From positions 35,879 to 72,143 of the forward strand of contig PLMQ01000060.1 in NCBI GenBank assembly GCA_003142535.1: a stretch of DNA of 36,265 bases, given 5' to 3'. Under the pieces are notes generated by a model that saw only the letters and a list, made by a program, of their open reading frames with translations, searched no databases and was not told where the DNA came from. Below, in pieces: positions 24,622-31,877 of this stretch. This DNA is from Syntrophaceae bacterium (GTDB lineage: Bacteria; Desulfobacterota; Syntrophia; Syntrophales; Smithellaceae). The translations under genes and the position numbers were made by a program. How positions within the stretch are numbered: position 1 is the stretch's first letter; every line of letters starts with the position of its first letter.

Positions 24622-26142
24622 CTATCTCCTCATCTTAATAGTCTGGGCGGCAACAACACGATCATCAAAAGGCATTTTGCTGCTGCCCATAATCTGATAA
24701 TCTTCATGACCTTTACCAGCAATCAAAACAATATCGTCTATTTGCGCAAAATTTATCGCCGTTTCGATTGCCGTTTTCCGGTCGGGAATTACCGAATAAC
24801 TATGAGTACCCTTCGCAGAGCCGAGTTCATCCGGCGTAACTTTTTTAATCTTGCTTTTATCAATACCCGCTTCTATTTCCGCAATTATTTCCAGAGGGTC
24901 TTCCAGCCGTGGATTATCGGAAGTGACAATAGTTAAATCACTAAAGCTTGTTGACGTATCACCCATCAGCGGTCTTTTGCCGCGATCGCGATTGCCGCCG
25001 CAACCGAAAACCGTGATAATTCTTTTTTTCTTGAATTCCGTTAGATTTTGCAACACCTGCTTTAAAGCATCCGGTTTGTGCGCGTAATCAACCAGAACGG
25101 TAAAACCGAAAGAAGAATCGATCCTTTCCAAACGTCCCGGCACGTAGGAGAGATTTTCTATTCCTCCCTTAATTGCCGCTTCCGGAATTTGCAAAGCTTT
25201 CGCCGCGGCAGCAGCAGCCAGAATGTTGTAAATATTGAACTTGCCGACAAGCGGCGTCTGAATCGAAATAGTAACTCCGGCCAAATCAATCTCTGCTTTT
25301 ATTCCAGCCAGTGACAATTTATAGCTCACCGTTTTGACAGCATTGTTTTTTTCCATACCGTAGCTCAAAGACGGCAACGCCAAATCCTTCAAAATGATTT
25401 GTCCCCACTGATCGTCGCCGTTAATAATCATTTTTTGTGGATGAGCTTTTTTGCTATGCGGTAACACTTCGGTAAAAAATAGTTTCTTCGCCTGAAAGTA
25501 ATTTTCCATGGTCAAATGATAATCAAGATGTTCATGAGTGAGATTGGTAAACACGCCCAGATCAAAATCGCAATCGTCAACCCTTTTCAAGTCAATGGCG
25601 TGAGAAGAAACTTCGGCAATGACATGAGTGACGCCATCATCAGCCATCGCCCGGAGTATCTTTTGCATTTCATATGATTCCGGAGTTGTGTTGGGCGCGG
25701 GATATATTTTATTATTGTAACGGTAATTTACCGTGCCTAAAACTCCGCACTTGAAGCCTGCCTGTGCCAGTATTGATTCCAGAATATATGTCGTTGTTGT
25801 TTTACCGTTTGTTCCCGTAACACCAACGAGACATAAGCGGGCAGAGGGATTACCAAAATAATTTTTAGCGAGCTCTCCTAATGCCCGCCTGCTGCTCATC
25901 ACCTTAATTGCTATTACCCCAGATGGAATCTGAATATCTTTTTCATGAACAATATAACGTGCGCCGCGATTTACCGCATCCACAATAAAATCATGACCGT
26001 CATACGCTAAGCCCCGAACAGCAACAAACATTGAACCATTCGCACATTTATCCGCCGCATAACAGAGAGTGGTTACCTCGCCTGAGAAATCACCGGAAAT
26101 ATTGATGGTGTCTATTCCTTCGAGCAATTGCCCCAGTTTCAT
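24622..26142 (-). CDS. murE: UDP-N-acetylmuramoyl-tripeptide synthetase, meso-diaminopimelate type
   Basis: This 506-aa cytoplasmic Mur ligase adds the third peptide residue. The P-loop GTNGKT is at 110-115, EVSSHAIDLKRV near 177-188, NLTHEHLDYH near 200-209. DNPR at 409-412 is the motif typical of enzymes that use meso-diaminopimelate rather than lysine, as expected for a Gram-negative wall. VDYAHKPDAL starts the C-terminal domain. GAGG is 5 bases before the ATG. It follows ftsI by 7 bp. Confidence 0.97.
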   Translation of the reverse strand: MKLGQLLEGIDTINISGDFSGEVTTLCYAADKCANGSMFVAVRGLAYDGHDFIVDAVNRGARYIVHEKDIQIPSGVIAIKVMSSRRALGELAKNYFGNPSARLCLVGVTGTNGKTTTTYILESILAQAGFKCGVLGTVNYRYNNKIYPAPNTTPESYEMQKILRAMADDGVTHVIAEVSSHAIDLKRVDDCDFDLGVFTNLTHEHLDYHLTMENYFQAKKLFFTEVLPHSKKAHPQKMIINGDDQWGQIILKDLALPSLSYGMEKNNAVKTVSYKLSLAGIKAEIDLAGVTISIQTPLVGKFNIYNILAAAAAAKALQIPEAAIKGGIENLSYVPGRLERIDSSFGFTVLVDYAHKPDALKQVLQNLTEFKKKRIITVFGCGGNRDRGKRPLMGDTSTSFSDLTIVTSDNPRLEDPLEIIAEIEAGIDKSKIKKVTPDELGSAKGTHSYSVIPDRKTAIETAINFAQIDDIVLIAGKGHEDYQIMGSSKMPFDDRVVAAQTIKMRR

Positions 26143-26149
26143 ATCTGCC

Positions 26150-28126
26150 TCAGTTGCTTAACTCAAACTTAACGCTGCATATCCGCTCTTCACCCAACGG
26201 ACGGCCTGCCTGCGGATACTGGCGCGCTACCCAGCCACTGCCGGATATCTTCAAATCTATTGATCTTGCTTTCGCTTTTTTCATTGCTTCCCTGATCGTC
26301 AAACCGAGAAAATCAGGCATGGTTGATTCATCATCCGTCGCGGCATTCTCCGCGTCCAGTGTTTGTTGGGCTGACACAAGCTGCACCTTAGTCGCTTTAG
26401 GCCCGTCAAAAACAGGTGTTTCACGAATGCTGGTCTTGAAACAGTTTAATATTTGTTCGCTGATATTTTTGAAAACCGGTGCGGCAGCCACACCTCCCCA
26501 TTTATCCCGTTGCGGTTCATCCAGAATCACCAGAATAGCAACCTGCGGATCGGCCGCCGGAAAAAATCCCATGAAAGATGTCCTCACTTTTTCCGACGAA
26601 TAAATACCGCGGACAAAATCAAATTTTTGGGAGGTTCCCGTTTTGCCGGCAACGGCAACATTGACAATGCGCGCATTTTTACCGGTGCCGTCGACAGCAC
26701 CGACAACTTCCGTCAGCATGTTGGTGAGACGCTTCGCCACGTCGGGAGAAATAACTTTACGCACTACTGTTGGTGTATACAGTTTAATGAGGCGATTATC
26801 TTTATCTGCAAAGCCTCGCACAATGTAAGGCTTCATTAAAACTCCGTTGTTGGCAATGGCCGACACGGCGGCAATTAATTGAATTGCCGTAACCGAAACA
26901 CCCTGGCCAAAACCGATCATCGCTGTATCAACGGGCACCCAATTTTTTACCGGCCTTACCAACCCCGCGGACTCGCCGGGCAGATCTATACCCGTCTTCG
27001 CCCCAAAACCAAAACGTTCGATATAATCGTGGAACTTTTCTTTTCCCATCTTTTGCGCAATTTTTGCAGCACCGATATTGCTGGAATATTTTAATATATC
27101 AGGGACTGCTAACACTCCGTGACGTTTCTTGTTTGCTTCATGAATAACACGATTTGCTACTTTATAATTTCCATTTTCACAGAAAAACTTATCTGATTCC
27201 TTAATAATCTTTTCTTCCAGTGCGCCAGCCACTAAAAAAGGTTTGAAGGTTGATCCCGGGTCAAAATAATCGGTAATCGCCCGGTTGCGCCATCTTTCCG
27301 GCAGCACACCGCTGATGTTATTCGGATTAAAGCGGCCCTCATTGGCCAGCGCCAGAATTTCTCCGGTTTTGGGGTCCATGACAATGGCGAGTCCGCCTTT
27401 TGCCCCCTTGCTGGATACAGCTTCTTTGAGGTGAGTTTCTACCAGGTACTGAATACGGCTATCAATGGTAAGAACAATATTTACATTTTCATCTTTCTTT
27501 GTTTCATTTTTCTCTACCCGCAAAAACAGCTTTTTGCCTTTGGCATCACGCGCCCAGGTTAGCTTTTCGGGCTTTCCTTTCAAGGAATCATCATACTTAT
27601 ATTCCACGCCTTCCAGTCCGTTAGCATCGGCGCCGACAAATCCCAGCACATGAGCGGCGAGTTCCCCATTGGGATAAAAGCGTTTCGGCTCTTTGACTAA
27701 AATAATTCCCTCGATATTCGCATTCTCTACACTCGCGGCCTGATCCGGTGAAATTCGTCTGGCCAGCCAGCAGAAACTTTTCGGTTCCGACAATTTTTTG
27801 TAAACAAGATTGCGGTCAAGATTGAGCATGGACGATATTTGCTGAGATGCCCGCACCGGATCGGTAATTTTGGAGGGATCCGCACAAACCGAGTCCGCCA
27901 TAACTGACGCCGCCAGCTTCTCACCATTGCGGTCATAAATAATTCCTCTTTCCGGATGGAGTTGTAGCGTGGTCATATGCTGCTTCTGAGCAAGCGTTTT
28001 CAACTTTTGTCCGGAGAGAACCTGTAACTGGAAGGCACGGGATAAGAGCGCAATAAATAGCACCAGAAAAATTATCAAGCCGCTGACAATCCTGACTTTG
28101 AGCCACTTTTTTGTATTAACGGCCAT
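26150..28126 (-). CDS. ftsI: Septal transpeptidase FtsI (PBP3-type) with PASTA domain
   Basis: This 658-aa class B penicillin-binding protein cross-links septal peptidoglycan. It has a short cytoplasmic N-terminus, one membrane helix (about 12-32), a pedestal region starting RGIIYDRNGEKLA, and the transpeptidase domain with S292-TFK295, S348-SN350 and K495-TGT498, all intact. A C-terminal PASTA domain (from about 597, TMPDFLGLTIREAMKKA) follows; this is usual in delta-type and Gram-positive FtsI relatives but absent from E. coli FtsI. GGGAG precedes the ATG. The ftsL stop is one base away. Confidence 0.95.
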   Translation of the reverse strand: MAVNTKKWLKVRIVSGLIIFLVLFIALLSRAFQLQVLSGQKLKTLAQKQHMTTLQLHPERGIIYDRNGEKLAASVMADSVCADPSKITDPVRASQQISSMLNLDRNLVYKKLSEPKSFCWLARRISPDQAASVENANIEGIILVKEPKRFYPNGELAAHVLGFVGADANGLEGVEYKYDDSLKGKPEKLTWARDAKGKKLFLRVEKNETKKDENVNIVLTIDSRIQYLVETHLKEAVSSKGAKGGLAIVMDPKTGEILALANEGRFNPNNISGVLPERWRNRAITDYFDPGSTFKPFLVAGALEEKIIKESDKFFCENGNYKVANRVIHEANKKRHGVLAVPDILKYSSNIGAAKIAQKMGKEKFHDYIERFGFGAKTGIDLPGESAGLVRPVKNWVPVDTAMIGFGQGVSVTAIQLIAAVSAIANNGVLMKPYIVRGFADKDNRLIKLYTPTVVRKVISPDVAKRLTNMLTEVVGAVDGTGKNARIVNVAVAGKTGTSQKFDFVRGIYSSEKVRTSFMGFFPAADPQVAILVILDEPQRDKWGGVAAAPVFKNISEQILNCFKTSIRETPVFDGPKATKVQLVSAQQTLDAENAATDDESTMPDFLGLTIREAMKKAKARSIDLKISGSGWVARQYPQAGRPLGEERICSVKFELSN

Positions 28127-28127
28127 A

Positions 28128-28469
28128 TCACTCTCCCGAATTTTTCAAGACAATTACTTGATCTCTTTCAGGATAGGACATTTGCAACTTGCTGCTAGCT
28201 ATGCTTTCAATTCGCTGCGGCGATTTAAGCATTGCATATTCGAGCTTAAGTTTCTTTTGTTCTTCTAAATTCTGTTCTTTGGCATTTAATACCGCGGCAA
28301 CTTTGTATTCCAGTTCCGTCATGTGAATGTGTGACCCGACATAGATGAGAGCAACGAAGATCAGCATTATAGTGACAAAGATAAAAGTGGAATATCCGAC
28401 GCCGGAAGAAGCTTTCTTTTCTTCCCGGACATGCTGAGGCATAATTTGTGTTCCAACAACCTGTGCCAT
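28128..28469 (-). CDS. ftsL: Cell division protein FtsL
   Basis: This 113-aa bitopic membrane protein has a cytoplasmic N-terminus (about 1-26), one membrane helix (about 27-48; FIFVTIMLIFVALIYVG), then a heptad-rich coiled coil (about 52-90; YKVAAVLNAKEQNLEEQKKL). FtsL with FtsB and FtsQ activates FtsWI. Sequence conservation in this family is low, so the call rests mainly on topology, size and its place between rsmH and ftsI. It starts 2 bp after the rsmH stop. Confidence 0.88.
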   Translation of the reverse strand: MAQVVGTQIMPQHVREEKKASSGVGYSTFIFVTIMLIFVALIYVGSHIHMTELEYKVAAVLNAKEQNLEEQKKLKLEYAMLKSPQRIESIASSKLQMSYPERDQVIVLKNSGE

Positions 28470-28471
28470 AC

Positions 28472-29407
28472 TTAAACCCTCTGGGCCACGCGCAATTTCG
28501 CACTGCGGGCGCGCGGATTATTTTCCGTTTCCATAGATGAAGGGATTAGTGCTTTCCGCGTCAGAACTTTGAGTTTAGTTTCCCTGCGGCAAATACAAAT
28601 CGGCACATCTCTGGGGCAGGTACAACCGCCCTCCAGAGAGCGAAATTCATTTTTTACCAGACGATCTTCCAGCGAATGAAAAGAAATAATACAGAGGCGT
28701 CCGCCGGGTTTCAGCACATCAACAGCAGCGCTGATTGCCAGTTTGATATTGTCGAGCTCATTATTAACGGCAATTCTAATAGCCTGAAAAGTTCTCGTGG
28801 CGGGGTGAATTTTTTGGTGGCGAAATTTCGGAGGCATTGCCCCGGCGGCAATGACGGCAAGATCCATCGTCGTCTTGATCGGAGACAACCGTCTTTTTTG
28901 CGATATTGCCCTTGCTATTCTTCCTGCCATCTTTTCTTCCCCGAAATCACGAATAATCTTTTCCAAATCTTTCTGGGCAAAGCTGTTGACAATATCATAA
29001 GCGCTGAACTTCAAACTGCGATCCATCCGCATGTCGAGCGGCGCCTGTTGACTGAAACTAAAACCCCTCTCGGCCGAATCCAGTTGATGTGAGGAAACGC
29101 CCAAATCCAGAAGAATGCCATCAACTTTTTTTATATTTAATTTTTCTAATACATTCCCCAAGTCAGCAAAATTGCTTTTTACCAAAACCTTGCTGGAGCC
29201 AAACTCGGCGAGCTTTTTTTCCGCCGCCTGCAGAGCTTCATCGTCACAATCTATACCGACTAAAAAGCCTTCCGTTTTTTTCAGTATCGCTTGAGCATGG
29301 CCTGCGCCGCCCAAAGTACCATCCACATAAACACCATTCTTGTTTATGCAAAGCCTATCAATTACTTCTTTCAGCATTACCGGCTCATGATAAAAGTCGG
29401 TAACCAT
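28472..29407 (-). CDS. rsmH: 16S rRNA m4C1402 methyltransferase
   Basis: This 311-aa SAM-dependent enzyme (MraW) methylates N4 of C1402 in 16S rRNA. HEPVMLKEVIDRL is the family N-terminus, YVDGTLGGAGHAQAIL the SAM-binding loop, DGILLDLGVSSHQLD and ERGFSF the core, NELDNI and IISFHSLEDRLVKN the C-terminal signatures. A four-cysteine cluster (GGCTCPRDVPICICRR) near the end is seen in some homologues. It lies 3 bp after mraZ. Confidence 0.97.
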   Translation of the reverse strand: MVTDFYHEPVMLKEVIDRLCINKNGVYVDGTLGGAGHAQAILKKTEGFLVGIDCDDEALQAAEKKLAEFGSSKVLVKSNFADLGNVLEKLNIKKVDGILLDLGVSSHQLDSAERGFSFSQQAPLDMRMDRSLKFSAYDIVNSFAQKDLEKIIRDFGEEKMAGRIARAISQKRRLSPIKTTMDLAVIAAGAMPPKFRHQKIHPATRTFQAIRIAVNNELDNIKLAISAAVDVLKPGGRLCIISFHSLEDRLVKNEFRSLEGGCTCPRDVPICICRRETKLKVLTRKALIPSSMETENNPRARSAKLRVAQRV

Positions 29408-29410
29408 TCT

Positions 29411-29857
29411 CTATATCCCCAAATCAGCTATGAAGTTAGTGGACTTGTCAATATCACCGCCGGCCTTTTTCATTTCCTCTTCAAAGCGATCTTTCGACCA
29501 GATTTCGATTACTTTCAGCATACCGGCCAGAACAATATCTTTTTCCAATTTGGCATATTCGCGCAGAGTCGGCGGGATAAGCACACGTCCCTGTCCATCA
29601 AGATTGCAATCAACCGCCCCGGACATAAAGAAGCGCTGAAACGACCGCACTTCTTTGCGCAATATGGATTGATGGGCTACTTTTTCTTCAATTACCCGCC
29701 ATTCATCGTAAGGGAAAACCATTAAGTACCCATCCCAGTTGGTAATCACCATCCGGTTGTCGTACTCCTCCGCAAAGACCTCGCGGAATTTGGCTGGGAA
29801 GATTATTCTTCCCTTTTCATCGATATTGTGATGATATTGACCCCGAAATACAGACAT
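29411..29857 (-). CDS. mraZ: Transcriptional regulator MraZ
   Basis: This 148-aa DNA-binding protein has two AbrB/SpoVT-like swapped-hairpin repeats: [21 protein letters not shown] (about 3-23) and [20 protein letters not shown] (about 80-99). In E. coli and Mycoplasma MraZ binds direct repeats upstream of its own gene and controls the dcw operon. The start is ATG 29855-29857, with GGAGG at good spacing and the normal family N-terminus; an upstream in-frame TTG at 29872 lies inside the operator and is rejected. It is the first gene of the long minus-strand cluster. Confidence 0.95.
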   Translation of the reverse strand: MSVFRGQYHHNIDEKGRIIFPAKFREVFAEEYDNRMVITNWDGYLMVFPYDEWRVIEEKVAHQSILRKEVRSFQRFFMSGAVDCNLDGQGRVLIPPTLREYAKLEKDIVLAGMLKVIEIWSKDRFEEEMKKAGGDIDKSTNFIADLGI

Positions 29858-29866
29858 TAGTTCCCT

Positions 29867-29889
29867 CCACAATAAACCACTTTACTCCA
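29867..29889 (-). promoter_or_regulatory. Candidate MraZ-box operator
   Basis: On the minus strand, TGG triplets occur at exactly 10-base intervals: TGGAGTAAAG, TGGTTTATTG, TGGAGG (complements of CCA at 29887-29889, 29877-29879 and 29867-29869). Direct TGG-type repeats with 10-bp period just upstream of mraZ are the known MraZ target in other bacteria. The repeats begin right after the -10 element, near the expected transcription start, where binding would repress. The third box overlaps the mraZ ribosome binding site. Confidence 0.7.
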
Positions 29890-29897
29890 CATGGCCA

Positions 29898-29926
29898 ACT
29901 ATAGAGGTGGTATTTGCCTTTGTCAA
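29898..29926 (-). promoter_or_regulatory. Main promoter of the dcw cluster
   Basis: On the minus strand TTGACA (29921-29926) and TATAGT (29898-29903) are separated by exactly 17 bases, a near-perfect sigma-70 promoter. The expected start of transcription is about 29890-29892, giving a leader of roughly 35 bases before the mraZ ATG. Confidence 0.8.
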
Positions 29927-30059
29927 GCAAAAAATTTAACTTTTTTTCGATTAACTGACTTAAAATCACTAAGAAAACAGGTAAAACAAGACAGAAAAAA
30001 TTTGATGGAATTTAAACTGGCCACCGCTGGAGATTTTTATGCCGATAAAATGGCTGTTG
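29927..30059. other. Non-coding spacer between mraZ promoter and MITE copy B
   Basis: This stretch is A/T-rich, including a seven-T run at 29941-29947. I see no gene, terminator or named element in it. A plus-strand open frame crossing it (29891-30130) runs from the mraZ promoter into the MITE and has no ribosome binding site. Confidence 0.5.
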
Positions 30060-30203
30060 ATACCATTTCGCTTTCAAAGGATAACGAGGCGGCAAGGAGG
30101 AGGCTCCGCAGGCGTATCACTAACCCGTGACCTTCAGGTTATACGTTGAGGAAGCCGACAATGCTGCCAACAAAGAAGTTAGCCTGCGAGCGCGAAATGG
30201 TAT
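30060..30203 (+). repeat. MITE-like element, copy B (144 bp)
   Basis: It has perfect 12-bp terminal inverted repeats: ATACCATTTCGC at 30060-30071 and GCGAAATGGTAT at 30192-30203. Internal blocks match copy A at 3541-3709 in order, including a 19-base identity (30086-30104). It has no coding capacity. Flanking TA dinucleotides fall within the termini, so a TA target duplication of the IS630/Tc1 kind is possible but unproven. It separates mltG-ruvX from the dcw promoter. Confidence 0.75.
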
Positions 30204-30256
30204 GACCACCTGATAATTACTATATCTGCCTGTATCTTGCATCGGACAGAGATAAC

Positions 30257-31279
30257 CTATTTATTCTTTTTGCCCTTATTCATGCGATAATTGTTAATAG
30301 CCTGATTGTGCATATCCAGAGTAGCAGAAAAATAATGGGACCCGTCGCGTTTAGATACGAAATAAAGATAATTAACGGAGGCTGGATGAAGAGCCGCATT
30401 CAACGAATCAATACCAGGGTTGGTAATCGGCCCGGGGGGTAAACCATTAATAATATAAGTATTATACGGGGAATTCCTTTTCAAATGCCGTCGCCTCACT
30501 TTACCGTCGAAATTCTCTAAATCATATACGGCTGTCGGGTCGCTTTGCAGTTTCATTTTTCTTTTCAATCTATTGTGAAATACAGCCGAGATCAGTGGTT
30601 TTTCGGAACTATTTCCCGATTCTTTACCGATTATTGAGGCCAGAGTAACAAAGTCCTGCATGTTGAAGCCGAGATCTTTTGCCCTCTTCTGCATTTCCGG
30701 TGTAACTTTTTTCCAAAACTGGGTCACCATCATTCTCATAATTTGACGTGTGCTCATCGAACGGTCAAAAAGATATGTCTCCGGGAAGAGATAACCTTCG
30801 ATAGACTCAGCTTGAACTCCCACACTATTTAAGAATTCTTCATCTATTGTCAGATTAGAAAAATCTTTTTCATCAATTAACTTATTTTCAGCCAAACGGA
30901 AGGCAATCTCTTTAACGGTAAAATCTTCAGGTATGGTAATGCGATAGGTCTTGATTTCTCCGCGCAACAGTTTATCCATCACTGTAGCCGGAGACATCGA
31001 AGTGTTGAATTCATATTCGCCGGCACGGATGGAACGAGTTGCCTGCCTGGTAAAAGCCAGAGAGTAAAACAAAAAACGGCTTTTTACCAAACCCGCCTTA
31101 TGAAGAATTTCCGTAACTTTCAGAAAGCTGGAACCGGTAGGTATATCTACCCCTACAGTAGTATTCTTCTTATCGATGGAGCTGGCGGCATAATTTAACA
31201 GCACCAGGAAAAAGATAATCACGCAGCCAACAAACAGCAGGATAACGTAATATGCTTTTTTATTTTTTAATTTTTTCAT
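30257..31279 (-). CDS. mltG: Endolytic peptidoglycan transglycosylase MltG
   Basis: This 340-aa inner-membrane enzyme cuts nascent glycan strands and sets their length. A basic N-terminus is followed by one membrane helix (about 10-30), a LysM-like region (VGVDIPTGSSFLKVTEIL) and the YceG catalytic domain. ASIIGKES (214-221) holds the catalytic glutamate E220, matching E218 of the E. coli protein. The usual first Glu of the EKE motif is Gly here. HNRL, LQSDPTAVY, SPYNTY and GLPPGPITNPG are all conserved. There is no obvious ribosome binding site before the ATG; it starts 19 bp after ruvX and may be coupled to it. Confidence 0.94.
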   Translation of the reverse strand: MKKLKNKKAYYVILLFVGCVIIFFLVLLNYAASSIDKKNTTVGVDIPTGSSFLKVTEILHKAGLVKSRFLFYSLAFTRQATRSIRAGEYEFNTSMSPATVMDKLLRGEIKTYRITIPEDFTVKEIAFRLAENKLIDEKDFSNLTIDEEFLNSVGVQAESIEGYLFPETYLFDRSMSTRQIMRMMVTQFWKKVTPEMQKRAKDLGFNMQDFVTLASIIGKESGNSSEKPLISAVFHNRLKRKMKLQSDPTAVYDLENFDGKVRRRHLKRNSPYNTYIINGLPPGPITNPGIDSLNAALHPASVNYLYFVSKRDGSHYFSATLDMHNQAINNYRMNKGKKNK

Positions 31280-31298
31280 AATATTTTTAATTGATTGT

Positions 31299-31724
31299 TT
31301 AGTTGTCAGTAATCTTATCGGCGTTATCCAGATAATTCTGAAGAATGATGCAGGCAGCCAGTTTATCTACCATTTTTTTCCTTTTGCGCCAACGCATCCC
31401 GGAATTAATCAATATTTCCTCAGCCTCTTTTGTGGAAAGCGTCTCTTGCCATTTAATTACGGATACGCAAAAAGTCTTTTCCAACATCGCGGCAAAACGG
31501 TTGACTTTTTCGCATTGGATGCCTTCCGAACCATCAAGCCGGATCGGATAACCAATGACAATTTTTTCAACCTTGTAGTCAGTGTTCAGTTTTTTTAAAA
31601 TCTCCAAATCATTTTTTTTTGTTTTTCTGATAATCGTCGGCAAGCCCTGAGCGGTAAATCCCAACTCGTCACAAACAGCAACGCCGATTCTCTTTTCACC
31701 ATAATCCAAGCCAAGTATTCGCAA
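31299..31724 (-). CDS. ruvX: Holliday junction resolvase-like nuclease RuvX/YqgF
   Basis: This 141-aa RNase H-fold protein belongs to the YqgF family, linked to Holliday-junction cleavage and 16S rRNA 5'-end maturation. The catalytic motifs are visible: ILGLDYGEKRIGVA, the Glu in KWQETLSTKEAEE, and the final Asp in VDKLAACIILQNYLD. The TTG at 31722-31724 is preferred as start because GAGGT lies about 5 bases upstream and the protein then begins MRILGLDYG, the family norm; the longer TTG start at 31754 adds 10 atypical residues. It is divergent from selB. Confidence 0.9.
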   Translation of the reverse strand: MRILGLDYGEKRIGVAVCDELGFTAQGLPTIIRKTKKNDLEILKKLNTDYKVEKIVIGYPIRLDGSEGIQCEKVNRFAAMLEKTFCVSVIKWQETLSTKEAEEILINSGMRWRKRKKMVDKLAACIILQNYLDNADKITDN

Positions 31725-31834
31725 ATAAGACCTCGTGCGAACTGCTTCTAACAATATACTGCGGTATTTTCAAGTTTTATTAGCAATTCCCAAACAGTCT
31801 CTTTATCTTTATATATTTAATTTTGTTAGGCAAA

Positions 31835-31840
31835 TATAAT
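31835..31840 (+). promoter_or_regulatory. Possible -10 element upstream of selB
   Basis: A perfect TATAAT lies 38 bp upstream of the selB ATG in the A/T-rich divergent gap between ruvX and selB. No convincing -35 hexamer stands at 16-18 bp, so this is tentative. Confidence 0.35.
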
Positions 31841-31877
31841 GTTGTGAAAAAGTCCGGAGTTTGTTATTTTCCCAGAC

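Noticed and set aside
23818-24936. A 372-codon open frame on the plus strand opposite murE/murF
   Set aside because: It is antisense to two clearly real genes, its translation is rich in Ser, Pro and Arg with no recognisable domain, and there is no ribosome binding site. It is a shadow of the coding strand.
29891-30130. 79-codon plus-strand frame between mraZ and mltG
   Set aside because: It starts inside the mraZ promoter region and ends in the MITE-like element. The protein-like C-terminus (RRRLRRR) is just the repeat core being translated.
30617-30640. MltG as a catalytically dead protein because of the GKE motif
   Set aside because: Counting along the E. coli sequence from memory places catalytic E218 at the second Glu, which is kept here. 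Only the first Glu is lost.
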